A stretch of DNA of 64,000 nucleotides, taken from positions 124,001 to 188,000 of the forward strand of contig NZ_JACHLC010000001.1 of NCBI RefSeq assembly GCF_014207845.1, in the 5' to 3' direction. The stretch is from Chryseobacterium shigense (GTDB lineage Bacteria; Bacteroidota; Bacteroidia; Flavobacteriales; Weeksellaceae). The notes under the pieces were generated by a model. The model was not told where the DNA came from. It ran no database searches and saw only the letters and a list, made by a program, of their open reading frames with translations. Position 1 is the stretch's first letter, and every line of letters starts with the position of its first letter. Both the position numbers and the translations under genes were made by a program. Of the stretch, positions 43,278-55,201 are shown one piece after another.

Positions 43278-44993
43278 ATGAAACTTAAAACAAAACTTAC
43301 TTTAGGCGTAGGTCTTTTATTCTTACTGATCGTTCTTATGTCAGTGATCGGGTCCGTCTATATCAATAAACTGAAATCCGATACCGAAAAAATCCTTACA
43401 GCCAATTACAACAGCCTGGAGTTTTCCAAAAATATGCTTCTTGCACTGGATAAAATTACTACTGACAGTGCTGTTGCTGTTACGGATTTCCAGAAAAATA
43501 ATAAACTGCAGGAAAAAAACCTTACTGAATTCGGGGAAAAAGAAGCAACCCAAAGCCTGAATCTTCATTTCAACAGCTACCTGAAACAACGTTCCCCGGA
43601 AAAAGAAAAACTGATCCGCGAAGACCTGGCCAGGATCATGTCCCTCAACATGAAAGGTATCGAAAGAAAAAGTGATATTGCCATCATTACTGCTGAAAAT
43701 GCCACTTTCTGGATCGTGAGCCTGGGAACCATATGTTTCCTGATTGCTTTTACCCTGCTTTTCAACCTGCCCCAAACCATTGCTGAGCCTATTAACCAGC
43801 TGACATTCAGTATCAGGCAGATTGCAGCTAAAAATTATAATGAAAGAGTACATTTCAAAGGAAGTGAGGAATTTAACAGTCTTGCAGATTCTTTCAATAC
43901 CATGGCGGAAAAACTTCAGGAATATGAAAGCAGCAGTCTTTCCAAGCAGCTGATGGATAAAAAAAGAATTGAAACACTGGTCAATAATATGCATGATGCC
44001 GTGATAGGGCTGGACGAGAATCATTTTATCTACATGATCAATGATGAAGCCCTGAAAATCACCAATCTTCATAAAGAAGAAATTATAGGCAAGACGGCTC
44101 ATGAGGTAGCGGTGAATAATGATTTAATGCGTGAACTGCTTAAAAACATAGATCATCCGGTAAAAGAACCCATTAAGATTGTCCGTGATCATAAAGAAAA
44201 TTATTTTGAACAGGATATTATCCCCATCAATATTGTTAAAACCGGCGAAAAAGAAACAAAATATATTGGAAAAGTAATCCTTCTGCGGAATATTACCCCT
44301 TTCAAAGAGCTTGATTTTGCCAAAACCAATTTTATAGCTACCATTTCCCATGAACTTAAAACACCGATATCGGCAATAAAAATGGGTGTACAGCTGCTGG
44401 GGAACCAAAAATTCGGGGAACTGAATGACCAGCAGAAAGAGCTTTTAAAAAGTATTAATGATGATGGGCAAAGGTTACTGAATATCACCGGAGAGCTCCT
44501 GAACCTTTCACAGGTAGAAACCGGAAACATCCGTCTGACGATGGAGAAATGTTCACCTAAAGAAATGGTACAGGCAGCCGTGAAAAATGTTGAAAAACTT
44601 GCAGAACAGAAGAATATTCCGATCCGGACCGAATATCTTATAGGAGATAATGATTTTGTGAATGCTGATTTTGACAAGACAGTCTGGGTGATCAATAATT
44701 TCCTTACCAATGCGGTAAAACATTCTTTCCAGGACGAAAATATCCAGGTTTTGGTAGAAAAATCAGATTCGATGATCCAGTTCAGCATTACAGATACCGG
44801 AAGCGGAATTGATGAAAAATACCATCGACAGATTTTCGACAGGTACTTTCAGGTTCCCGGAGAACAGCAGAACGGGACAGGTCTCGGACTGGCTATTTCC
44901 AAAAATTTCATAGAAAAACAGAATGGCGAGATAGGAGTGAAGAGTACTCCGAACCAGGGAAGTACTTTTTATTTCAGGCTGCCTGTAGTTTAA
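43278..44993 (+). CDS. Membrane histidine kinase (HAMP-PAS-HisKA), Kdp sensor partner
   Basis: 571 residues: transmembrane helix at about 6-28, a periplasmic four-helix region (about 30-145), a second helix at about 147-168, HAMP (about 170-225), PAS (about 235-340), HisKA with phosphorylated His358 in FIATISHELKTPISAI, and an ATPase domain (NNFLTNAVKHS, DTGSGIDEKYHRQIF, GTGLGLAIS). Five bases separate it from kdpD, so the two form one transcript. It should phosphorylate the NtrC-type regulator at 34350-35675 in place of the KdpD-KdpE pair. Confidence 0.9.
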   Translation: MKLKTKLTLGVGLLFLLIVLMSVIGSVYINKLKSDTEKILTANYNSLEFSKNMLLALDKITTDSAVAVTDFQKNNKLQEKNLTEFGEKEATQSLNLHFNSYLKQRSPEKEKLIREDLARIMSLNMKGIERKSDIAIITAENATFWIVSLGTICFLIAFTLLFNLPQTIAEPINQLTFSIRQIAAKNYNERVHFKGSEEFNSLADSFNTMAEKLQEYESSSLSKQLMDKKRIETLVNNMHDAVIGLDENHFIYMINDEALKITNLHKEEIIGKTAHEVAVNNDLMRELLKNIDHPVKEPIKIVRDHKENYFEQDIIPINIVKTGEKETKYIGKVILLRNITPFKELDFAKTNFIATISHELKTPISAIKMGVQLLGNQKFGELNDQQKELLKSINDDGQRLLNITGELLNLSQVETGNIRLTMEKCSPKEMVQAAVKNVEKLAEQKNIPIRTEYLIGDNDFVNADFDKTVWVINNFLTNAVKHSFQDENIQVLVEKSDSMIQFSITDTGSGIDEKYHRQIFDRYFQVPGEQQNGTGLGLAISKNFIEKQNGEIGVKSTPNQGSTFYFRLPVV

Positions 44994-45104
44994 ACTGATT
45001 TCATATAAAAGCTGGATTCAAATATAAAATTGAAACAGATACAGAAGTAGTTGTAAAGATTCAACGAAATTCTTTTAAATTTACAGAAAAACAAAGACCT
45101 CTCT

Positions 45105-46541
45105 ATGAAAAGACCTGCCAGTCTGTTATTATTCCTGTTTTTCTTCTATGTCTCCTCTCAGGTTTCTAATAGAACAGCAGCTATCGTAAAGCCTATTGGA
45201 AAATATAGTTCTTTCAGTGATAGTAATGAAAATATTAAACAGATTGAAGACAAACTGTTTAAAGAAGCAAGCCCTGAAGAGCTTATGTCTTTGGTTGAAG
45301 ATGGCAAAACTGTTTATGTAAAAGCCATAGCCGTTAATGTATTAGCCAGAAAAGGAGAGGGCATCAAAATATTGGAGCTTTTTAAAAGAAATCTTCATTC
45401 GGAGGAGAAATTAGTTCACCGGACGACTTGTTTATCGAGCGAATATCCTTTATCCATACATATCTTTGAATCAGTTTCCATAAGTGGCAGTTTTTCGGAA
45501 GAAGAGAAAGAAAATCTTGAAGGTAAGATGGTGTCTTTAGCCCTGAATGCTAAGCCCATTAACAGGGAATTGCTGGAAGCTCTGAGTTATGGCATGCCAA
45601 TCAATGCTGATAATTATTCTAAAATCAGGGCACTGGTCATTGAAACAAAATCACCAATGCTGCTTACTGCGCTCGCAAACTATAAAAATCCCAATGATAT
45701 AGAACTGATTAAAAGTTTTGGCAAAGAAGCTTATCCTGCGATTGAAAACTTCCCCGATCCGAAGTTTCTGCCGTTCATGAAGGAGCATATTAAAGATTCT
45801 TCCGAGTATCCTTTTATGTTTGCATTAGCCAAATTTTGCAGTGAAGAAGCTAAAGAAATAGTGATTAAAGCTATTGAGTACAACAAGGAGCTCAATAAAG
45901 GACGTGATTGTGGTAATGAATGCCTTTCTTTTCTTTACCAGCAGATTGATAAGGAAAAATGTAATTTATATGCTCCGGTATTGGCAGATCTTTGGATAAC
46001 AGATAAAATCATTTCATTTGATATTCTGGACTCTTATGAAAAAACGCATACCCAAAGTGAAACAGAAAAATTTCTTTTGAATGGATTTTCAAAGTCCGGG
46101 GAGGCGGAGATTATTGCCGCTAATGCGTATGATGTGGACCAAGTAATGGATTATGTATCCGGCGATATGACCTTTGACGGTAATTTAAGGCTTGCAAAGC
46201 TGTTGGAAAAAACAAAAAAGATTTCTCAGGAAGCCTATAAAAAAGGAGTAAGGAATTCTCTTCAATATATTGATGATCTCGATTTTGACCGTTTTATTTC
46301 CAAACTGAAAGACAATGCTTCAGTACTGCAAAATAAAGATATTCTTCTGGACAGGCTTAAAAATAATGAAACTGCTTATGGTACCCTCATTATTATGGAC
46401 GGAATAAAAATGCTTAACGATAAAAAACTTTTCAATGAAGGAGCAGCCATTGTGATCAGCAGAAAAAAGGAATTTGAAAAATCCCAGGTATGGGAAAAAA
46501 GCTACAGAAACTTTATTAAAGAAAATAATATTAAAGAATAA
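45105..46541 (+). CDS. Exported protein of unknown function, helical-repeat rich
   Basis: 478 residues with a signal peptide (MKRPASLLLFLFFFYVSSQ). The rest is mostly helical, with repeated units of about 35 residues reminiscent of HEAT-type arrays (for example LMSLVEDGKTVYVKAIAVNVLARK, and later MLLTALANYKNPNDIELIKSF), but I could not align them with confidence. Cysteines occur in pairs (RDCGNECLS). It is followed 7 bases later by another small exported protein; no function is suggested by the neighbours. Confidence 0.6.
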   Translation: MKRPASLLLFLFFFYVSSQVSNRTAAIVKPIGKYSSFSDSNENIKQIEDKLFKEASPEELMSLVEDGKTVYVKAIAVNVLARKGEGIKILELFKRNLHSEEKLVHRTTCLSSEYPLSIHIFESVSISGSFSEEEKENLEGKMVSLALNAKPINRELLEALSYGMPINADNYSKIRALVIETKSPMLLTALANYKNPNDIELIKSFGKEAYPAIENFPDPKFLPFMKEHIKDSSEYPFMFALAKFCSEEAKEIVIKAIEYNKELNKGRDCGNECLSFLYQQIDKEKCNLYAPVLADLWITDKIISFDILDSYEKTHTQSETEKFLLNGFSKSGEAEIIAANAYDVDQVMDYVSGDMTFDGNLRLAKLLEKTKKISQEAYKKGVRNSLQYIDDLDFDRFISKLKDNASVLQNKDILLDRLKNNETAYGTLIIMDGIKMLNDKKLFNEGAAIVISRKKEFEKSQVWEKSYRNFIKENNIKE

Positions 46542-46548
46542 CCGGGAT

Positions 46549-47010
46549 ATGAACAATTTAAAAATATTCTTAATCAGTATTTTTTGCCTTCTTATGCATT
46601 CACATATGTCCGGACAGGCTTTTAAATTGGAAGAGCTTGCTGCGTTCAATAAACTTGATATGGCTACTTTTAAAACAGAAATCAGAAAGCACAAATACAC
46701 ATTTTACGACAGAACGGAAAGTCCTGATTTTATTCTTTTTGAATACGACAGTCCTGATTATGTCTATAAAATAGGAAAATTCGAATATACAGGAGAAAAC
46801 TCAGAGAATCATATTGAGTTTCAGTTCAAAGACAAAAAAGATTATAATTTCTATGTAAAAGCAGTTCTGGCTGCAGGCTATAAACAGACAACAACAGGAA
46901 AGATCATTACCGATGAAGGTTATACCGATTACTTCAAAAATAAATCTCATATCAGGATTGTTGAGCCCGAAAACGCAGAAGATAGCTACACGATTCTCGT
47001 TTTCAGATAG
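46549..47010 (+). CDS. Small exported protein of unknown function
   Basis: 153 residues from the ATG at 46549, chosen because it starts a signal peptide (MNNLKIFLISIFCLLMHSHM, cleavage near SGQ). An in-frame upstream ATG would place the signal internally and overlap the previous gene. The mature part is a compact alpha/beta protein rich in aromatic residues (YDRTESPDFILFEYDSPDYVYKIG). Probably co-transcribed with 45105-46541. No family recognised. Confidence 0.6.
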   Translation: MNNLKIFLISIFCLLMHSHMSGQAFKLEELAAFNKLDMATFKTEIRKHKYTFYDRTESPDFILFEYDSPDYVYKIGKFEYTGENSENHIEFQFKDKKDYNFYVKAVLAAGYKQTTTGKIITDEGYTDYFKNKSHIRIVEPENAEDSYTILVFR

Positions 47011-47050
47011 AACAACTTTCATTTTGTTTCTGAAGCATCAAAAAAACAGA

Positions 47051-47069
47051 GCTGTAAAAAAATTACAGC
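47051..47069. terminator. Bidirectional terminator between convergent genes
   Basis: GCTGTAA (47051-47057) pairs with TTACAGC (47063-47069), with A-rich and T-rich flanks for both directions. Confidence 0.65.
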
Positions 47070-47096
47070 CCTGCAGATATAGATCAGGTTATTAGT

Positions 47097-49562
47097 TTAG
47101 TTTTTAATGAATTTCCGGACTACTGTTTTATCTTTTGTAAACAATGTAATGATATAGCTTCCTTTGGCCAGTTCAGAGACATTCACGGAATTGCCGTTTA
47201 CACCTTTCGCATTCAGAATTCTTCCTGATGCATCATAGATCTCTGTTTTAATGATTTTTTCACCGGATCTGATGTAAAGGATATCCTGAACCGGATTAGG
47301 ATAAATCGTTATATTTTCCTGCGGTTTAGCTTCAGCAGCAGCCAGTGTACCTCTTACAGTAGTAGTGTAAGTGTTGGTAATAATCGGAGCATTATAATCA
47401 AAATAAATATTCGCGGTATTGCTGAACGCATCTCCTGTTGCCAGACTGGTTTTCGTTTTGATCTTGAAAGAAATATATCCGTCGTTATGATCATCATCAA
47501 ACGGCAGCTGTATATTCTCAAAAATAAATTCAGCTGTATTGGTTCCGGATATTCTTGTTACAAAGTGATGACTTCCGTTTAATGGGGTCAGTGTGGAAAT
47601 ATCAAATTTTGAAATGTCTATATTATCTTTTACAACAATATTTCTTGCATTGGCAGTACCTGTATTCTCAAAACGGATCAGGTAATGTACAAAATCACCT
47701 ACCTGGGTTTGGGAAATCATGGTTCCTTCAAGACAGGTTTTATCATTCGGATCCAGGGAATTGACAACTGTCTGGTTCAGGGTAAATAGGTTGTCTGCCG
47801 GTGTATCATCCGCAGCTCCGTTAATCTGTGCAGTATAATGAAGGATATCGCCATCGTTTACCGGAGGGGTATCGGTAGGTGTATTCAGTTCAAATTTAGC
47901 CTTGATTTCTCTTGTTTCAAAAGGAAGAAGGTTTGAAAAGTTCCAGCTTAGGCTTCCCGTTGATTGTGAATTAGGGGTTACACTGGCATTCAGGAAATCC
48001 ATTATATTGTCATTATAGCTGAATATAACAGTTCCGGACTGCATGGTTGTCCCTTTATTTTTAAACACGATTTTATAATCAGAATTAAATCCTGGCACAG
48101 CAGAATCTAGCGGAATAATTACAATTTCAAGATCAGGGTGCGAACCATTGGCTGCAATACAGAAATTTTGAGTCAATGGACTGGCTTGTGCAGGGAAATT
48201 GGCGGTGAAAGATGCCGGGGAAATATTGAAGTAAACCGGGTTTTCAAGAATTGGCACCACCGTATGAGATCCTGCCTGTACCGGAACAGAATAATTTCCT
48301 GACTGGTCACCAATAATACTTCCCGTAGTTCCCCCACCTGCAATATTGAATTTTTGAAATGTCTTATTCAGATCCGCCGGATCGCAGCCGTTTCCGTTAA
48401 GGTCGTATTTTGTATTCCCTTTGATGGTATAGAAAGTTCCGCCCGGAGTGAATGAACAGTAAGAATTTACAGTTACATTATTATATCCGAATGAGGTATT
48501 ATTGGCAATTGTCTGGTTAATTTCAGATTCATCACAGCAGATATAGCTTAAATTGGGATTGTTTTGATAAAGACCGCTGGTTAGCCTGCCGTTTTTCATG
48601 AAAATACTCTGCAGATTGTTATTGGGAGCATTAAATGAATTCAGAATTGTATTATTGCTGATATTAAGAGAAGTAAGCTGGTTGTTATTAAGGAAAAGCG
48701 TCTGCAATAAAGGAACTCCCGAAAGATCAATACTTGTGAACTGGTTATTGATGATTCTCAGGTAATTTAAAACAGGACTTTGATTTAAATTTAAAGTGGA
48801 CAAATTATTATAACTGGCCTCAAGTGACTTTAATTTGGGTGTATTCTGAAGAACAAGAGAAGTAAGCTGATTGGCCGAACATACCAGATCTTCAAGTTTT
48901 GTTAAGTTGCTTACATTAAGACTCGTCAGTAAATTGCTGGAAATATGAAATCTGTACAGGTCAGTCAGTGAACTTACATCAATACTGGATATTTCATTGT
49001 CACTGCAAAGCAAATACTTCATGGTTGAGCTTCCTGCAAAATTAATGGTCTGTACTTTTCCTCCCGTACACGTCAGGATATTCATTTTTGGAAGATTGGA
49101 AATATCAAGGTTGACAATATGAGCATTCTTAACACTAATATTTTCCAATACGGGACAACCCGTAAAATTAGCTGAAGACATATTCGTATTATTATCAAAG
49201 CTTACCAGTTTTATTTTCGGCATTCCACTTATATCTACAGAAAGGATATTCGGAGAATCGGATACATCCAGGTACTCCAGGTTCACGAAAGATTTTACAC
49301 CTTCTATCGAGGAAATCTGGAATGGACTGCCGTTTGAGCTGTAGATCGTGATATTCCTGATGTTGGCTGCTTCGGAAACCTGTATTTCCCCATCATTGTT
49401 AAGGTCCATAAGTATCCAGTTACCCGCAAGATCCTGTGTGATATGGTTGGTAGCACTACCGGAAAGTAGATTAGCCTTAAATTGCAGGTCCGGAATATTG
49501 ACAATCTGCGCTATAACAGATAAGTGTGCCAGGAATAGCACGAAAAAGTAGAGTTTTTTCAT
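47097..49562 (-). CDS. Leucine-rich-repeat protein with T9SS sorting tail
   Basis: 821 residues. Signal peptide MKKLYFFVLFLAHLSVIAQ. Residues about 80-345 hold more than ten SDS22-like leucine-rich repeats (for example LTSLNVSNLTKLEDLVCSAN). DUF11/CARDB-like beta-sandwich domains follow (about 480-740, with SLDPNDKTCLEG and DNIDISKFD). The last 80 residues are a type A T9SS sorting domain (ITIYPNPVQDILYIRSGEK ... FIKN). The protein is secreted and attached to the surface. It may act in adhesion or prey contact; the ligand is unknown. Confidence 0.88.
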   Translation of the reverse strand: MKKLYFFVLFLAHLSVIAQIVNIPDLQFKANLLSGSATNHITQDLAGNWILMDLNNDGEIQVSEAANIRNITIYSSNGSPFQISSIEGVKSFVNLEYLDVSDSPNILSVDISGMPKIKLVSFDNNTNMSSANFTGCPVLENISVKNAHIVNLDISNLPKMNILTCTGGKVQTINFAGSSTMKYLLCSDNEISSIDVSSLTDLYRFHISSNLLTSLNVSNLTKLEDLVCSANQLTSLVLQNTPKLKSLEASYNNLSTLNLNQSPVLNYLRIINNQFTSIDLSGVPLLQTLFLNNNQLTSLNISNNTILNSFNAPNNNLQSIFMKNGRLTSGLYQNNPNLSYICCDESEINQTIANNTSFGYNNVTVNSYCSFTPGGTFYTIKGNTKYDLNGNGCDPADLNKTFQKFNIAGGGTTGSIIGDQSGNYSVPVQAGSHTVVPILENPVYFNISPASFTANFPAQASPLTQNFCIAANGSHPDLEIVIIPLDSAVPGFNSDYKIVFKNKGTTMQSGTVIFSYNDNIMDFLNASVTPNSQSTGSLSWNFSNLLPFETREIKAKFELNTPTDTPPVNDGDILHYTAQINGAADDTPADNLFTLNQTVVNSLDPNDKTCLEGTMISQTQVGDFVHYLIRFENTGTANARNIVVKDNIDISKFDISTLTPLNGSHHFVTRISGTNTAEFIFENIQLPFDDDHNDGYISFKIKTKTSLATGDAFSNTANIYFDYNAPIITNTYTTTVRGTLAAAEAKPQENITIYPNPVQDILYIRSGEKIIKTEIYDASGRILNAKGVNGNSVNVSELAKGSYIITLFTKDKTVVRKFIKN

Positions 49563-49714
49563 GGTTCAGTGATTATTTGTTTTTATAAATATATAAAAAT
49601 TATATTATAAAAAATAATTACTTTTTAATTTTTATTATTTCACATAATTTTAATTTTGTTTGTTTTTATTTAATTAATTTATTTAAATATTGATTTTGTG
49701 TTAATTTAAATAAA

Positions 49715-49754
49715 AAATAAACCATTGAAATCTGGTCTCAATGGTTTATTTTAT
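49715..49754 (-). terminator. Terminator of ligA
   Basis: TAAACCATTGA and TCAATGGTTTA form the stem with a short loop (about 49718-49748); on the minus strand a T-rich run follows. It ends the ligA transcript before the LRR gene promoter. Confidence 0.75.
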
Positions 49755-49769
49755 CATGTATTAAAGAAA

Positions 49770-51782
<2,013 letters not shown>

Positions 51783-52044
51783 CTATCTTTTGAGCAAAAA
51801 TAGCTAAACTAATTTCATTAAAAAATACTGTAATTAAATATTATACAAATATTAAAAAGCTGTAATATGCTTTAAGCAGCTGGCTGTCTTTATTTTAAAA
51901 CAATTGTTTAAATTAATTTAACATCGCGTTATGATTTAATTGAAAATTTGTTAAAGCTCCCTTAAACAGGCAGTCCGGAAAGTCAAAATACCTTTGCACA
52001 TCTGATTTGAGTCATAAAAATTAATAAAAAGATTTTCGGAAGAG

Positions 52045-55000
52045 ATGAGAAAAGTAAAGATTGTACTAGGATTATTGTTTTTGGGATTTGGAACACTGAC
52101 GTATGCACAGACTACGCAGGCTTCTATTGTGGGAAAAGTAACAGGGCTGGGCAGTACTGCTCAGGAAAGAGTGAAAGTAACGATTGTGAATGAGTCTACA
52201 GGGTTCAGGACGGAGACGGAGACCAATTCGAAGGGAGAATATATCTTTAAAGAAATTCCTCTTGGCGGGCCTTATACGGTTATTGTGAATGATGAAAAGA
52301 AAGAAGGATACAGCGTCAACTTCGGGGATCAGGTTACGGTCAATATGAGTTTAGGCGGCACACAAAACCAGATAGAAGAAGTTGTGGTTACCGGAAACCT
52401 GAAAAACAAAATCGGAAACCTCGGGGCGGCTACAGCTATTTCTGCTAAGAATATCAGCATTCTCCCGGTCAATGGAAGAAATTTCAACAATCTTACCGAA
52501 TTATCACCATTAAGCGGGAAAGGTGGAAATTTATCCGGGCAGCTGGGATCTTCAACCAATTTTACCATTGATGGGATGACGGCTAAAAACCCAACCTCTG
52601 CGGGAGCTACCACCAGCAGGAGCAGTGCACCGTTTTCTATTTCGATAGAAGCTGTAAGGGAATTTAAAATTACCACCAACCAGTACGATGTAACCTTAGG
52701 AAGAAGCGGTGGAGGAACCGTAAGTGCTGTTACAAAATCCGGAACGAATAAATTTTCAGGAAGTGCATGGGAGTATTTAAGAACCAATTGGCTTTCCAGT
52801 CCGTATGATATCAGGGGAAACAAAAGGGAAAATGATTTCTCTACTTCCCAGTTTGGGTTTTCACTGGGCGGACCGATCATTAAGAATAAATTACACTTCT
52901 TCGTTGCCTGGGATCACCAGCTGGATTCAAGACCTTTGATTATTGCAGATATCAAATCTCCGGATGATGAAAAGAGGTTTAATGTAACAACACAAACCCT
53001 GAATAATTTCCTTGATATTGCGAGAAAGAAGTATGGGGTAGGGAACTCACCTCAGTTCGGGACCTTTGATAAAGTGAGAAATTCTGATGCAGGGTTTTTA
53101 CGTTTAGACTGGCAGATCAGTCCCAGGCATTTATTAACCTTAAGAAACAACTTTACCTACGATCTGAATAAAAACGGATTGGGAGACAATACCAATATCA
53201 ATTTCTTCGAATCTTACGGAAATGATAAAAACCTGGACAACAGTTTACTTTTAACCTTAAGATCGAATTTAAAACCTAATTTAACGAACGAACTTAAAGC
53301 ACAATACCTTTATACCTTCCAGGACAGTTACCAGAACAGTGAGCTTGGAAAACCGGTTCCAAGAGCGATTGTAGAAAATATTATTTCTCCGGGGATCGGG
53401 GCTACCAATATCCAGATCGGGGGACACCGTTTTGGCCAGGAAAGCTTTAGAAATAATGTCATCCAGGTTGTAGATAATTTGTATTACAATACAGATAAAG
53501 TAAAATATACTTTCGGGACGGATCTGATGTATACCACAGCGAAATCGGTATACGGAAGCGAGGTGAACGGGAGATTTCATTTCAGGGAAGAAGCTGCCAA
53601 CCCCGGCAATCTCTATAATTTTAACAACCTTACGGCCTACAGGTTTTACAGGGAAGTACCTTTAATGGAAGATACGTCCGTGAGATCAAACATATGGAAC
53701 ATTGGAGTTTATGGGCAGTTTCAGACGAAGATTGCCAAAGGTCTGGATTTAATGGCCGGTTTAAGATTAGACTACGGAGGCTATCCCAAAGCTGAATTCA
53801 ACCAGAAATTATATGATGAAATGGGAATCAGAACGGATAATAAGATCAAATCTTTTGTCATCCAGCCAAGATTCCAGATTGAATGGAACTTCAACGAGCA
53901 GAACAAAGACTTCCTGAAATTCGGAGCAGGAATTTTCTCTTCTGATATCAACAACTATATGATTATCAATAATCTTGTCTTTGACGGAAAGCACCTGGCA
54001 ACAGTAGATGTAGACCCTTCTGCCATAGGTCTTACACCTGATTTCTACAGCTACAGGAATGATTACAGTACGGTTCCTACACTTTCTCAGTATCAGATCC
54101 CAACTATCAATTATACAGGAGAAGATGCCAAAATCCCAATCGTTTACAAGGCTAATATTTCCTATACTCATTTCTTCAATGAGAGATTCAGAGCGGGAAT
54201 TGCAGGATATATGGCTTTAGGAAGAAACAATTATTTCTATTATGACCGGAACATGGTTTCCAATCCATATTTTACATTGGCTAATGAAGGAGGAAGAGGG
54301 GTTTATGTGCCGGCTTCTTCAATCCAGGGAGCAAAAGTAGACTGGAAATACGGAAGAATCAATAATAATTTCGGAAGAGTATTAGAGCTTGTAAGTGACG
54401 GAAAAGTGAATCAGTTCTCATTTGTGGTGGATACCAGCTACCGTTACTGGAAAGATGGGGAGATCACAGCGAGTTATACATGGTCCGATATTAAAGATAA
54501 TACATCATACAACGGAAACGTAGCCAATTCAGCAACACTGTTCACTATGATCCAGAGCGACCCAAGAGACCTTAGAATGACTTATTCCGATAACCAGTTC
54601 AGGAATAAAATTGTTATTTACGGTAACTCACCTACCGTAGCAGGGTTTACGCTGGGATTAAGATATTCAGGTATCGGAGGAACGCGTTTCTCAGTAACTG
54701 CAGGTGGAAATATCAATGGGGATTTTGTGGATTCCAACGATCTGGCTTACATCTTTCCGGAAATCATCACCCAACCGCTTCTTAATGATCCGGAAGTAGG
54801 GCAGGCACTGAAAGACTATGTCGAAAAATACAACAACGCCATTGCAGAACGTAACGGGGGTAAAAATGGTTTTTACGGAGTCTGGGATGTTCGTGTGGCA
54901 AAGAAAATTAAGTTTGAAAAGATCGGCGCATTTGAGTTTTCCGTAGACATCTTTAACGTTGCCAATCTCCTTAATAAAGAATGGGGTGTGAACAAATCCT

Positions 55001-55140
55001 ATGGAAATATGGCTTTGTACAGGGTTACTAAATTCAATCAGGTTACGAAACAGTTTGAATACGTTAAGAATACCAGCGGTTTAGCGCCGCTTTCCGGGAA
55101 TCCTTACCAGATCCAGATTGGTGCTAAGTACAGCTTTTAA
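52045..55140 (+). CDS. TonB-dependent receptor with carboxypeptidase-like regulatory domain (Oar-like)
   Basis: 1031 residues. Signal peptide ends at TYAQ (about 22). A carboxypeptidase-like beta-sandwich follows (about 25-110), then a plug domain (IEEVVVTGNLKNK at about 115 onward, FTIDGMTAKNPTS), then a 22-strand-type barrel of alternating residues ending YQIQIGAKYSF with terminal Phe. No SusD gene follows, so it is not a polysaccharide-uptake pair. The next gene is a glycerophosphodiesterase, which suggests uptake of a phosphate-containing or lipid-derived ligand; that is inference. Confidence 0.88.
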   Translation: MRKVKIVLGLLFLGFGTLTYAQTTQASIVGKVTGLGSTAQERVKVTIVNESTGFRTETETNSKGEYIFKEIPLGGPYTVIVNDEKKEGYSVNFGDQVTVNMSLGGTQNQIEEVVVTGNLKNKIGNLGAATAISAKNISILPVNGRNFNNLTELSPLSGKGGNLSGQLGSSTNFTIDGMTAKNPTSAGATTSRSSAPFSISIEAVREFKITTNQYDVTLGRSGGGTVSAVTKSGTNKFSGSAWEYLRTNWLSSPYDIRGNKRENDFSTSQFGFSLGGPIIKNKLHFFVAWDHQLDSRPLIIADIKSPDDEKRFNVTTQTLNNFLDIARKKYGVGNSPQFGTFDKVRNSDAGFLRLDWQISPRHLLTLRNNFTYDLNKNGLGDNTNINFFESYGNDKNLDNSLLLTLRSNLKPNLTNELKAQYLYTFQDSYQNSELGKPVPRAIVENIISPGIGATNIQIGGHRFGQESFRNNVIQVVDNLYYNTDKVKYTFGTDLMYTTAKSVYGSEVNGRFHFREEAANPGNLYNFNNLTAYRFYREVPLMEDTSVRSNIWNIGVYGQFQTKIAKGLDLMAGLRLDYGGYPKAEFNQKLYDEMGIRTDNKIKSFVIQPRFQIEWNFNEQNKDFLKFGAGIFSSDINNYMIINNLVFDGKHLATVDVDPSAIGLTPDFYSYRNDYSTVPTLSQYQIPTINYTGEDAKIPIVYKANISYTHFFNERFRAGIAGYMALGRNNYFYYDRNMVSNPYFTLANEGGRGVYVPASSIQGAKVDWKYGRINNNFGRVLELVSDGKVNQFSFVVDTSYRYWKDGEITASYTWSDIKDNTSYNGNVANSATLFTMIQSDPRDLRMTYSDNQFRNKIVIYGNSPTVAGFTLGLRYSGIGGTRFSVTAGGNINGDFVDSNDLAYIFPEIITQPLLNDPEVGQALKDYVEKYNNAIAERNGGKNGFYGVWDVRVAKKIKFEKIGAFEFSVDIFNVANLLNKEWGVNKSYGNMALYRVTKFNQVTKQFEYVKNTSGLAPLSGNPYQIQIGAKYSF

Positions 55141-55201
55141 TATTTAAGCACTACCTTTATCAAACGTTTTTAAGTTTTTTATTTAATTATCCAATTATAT
55201 T

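Noticed and set aside
43341..44102. 253-codon minus-strand ORF
   Set aside because: Antisense shadow of the histidine kinase gene, with no recognisable motif.
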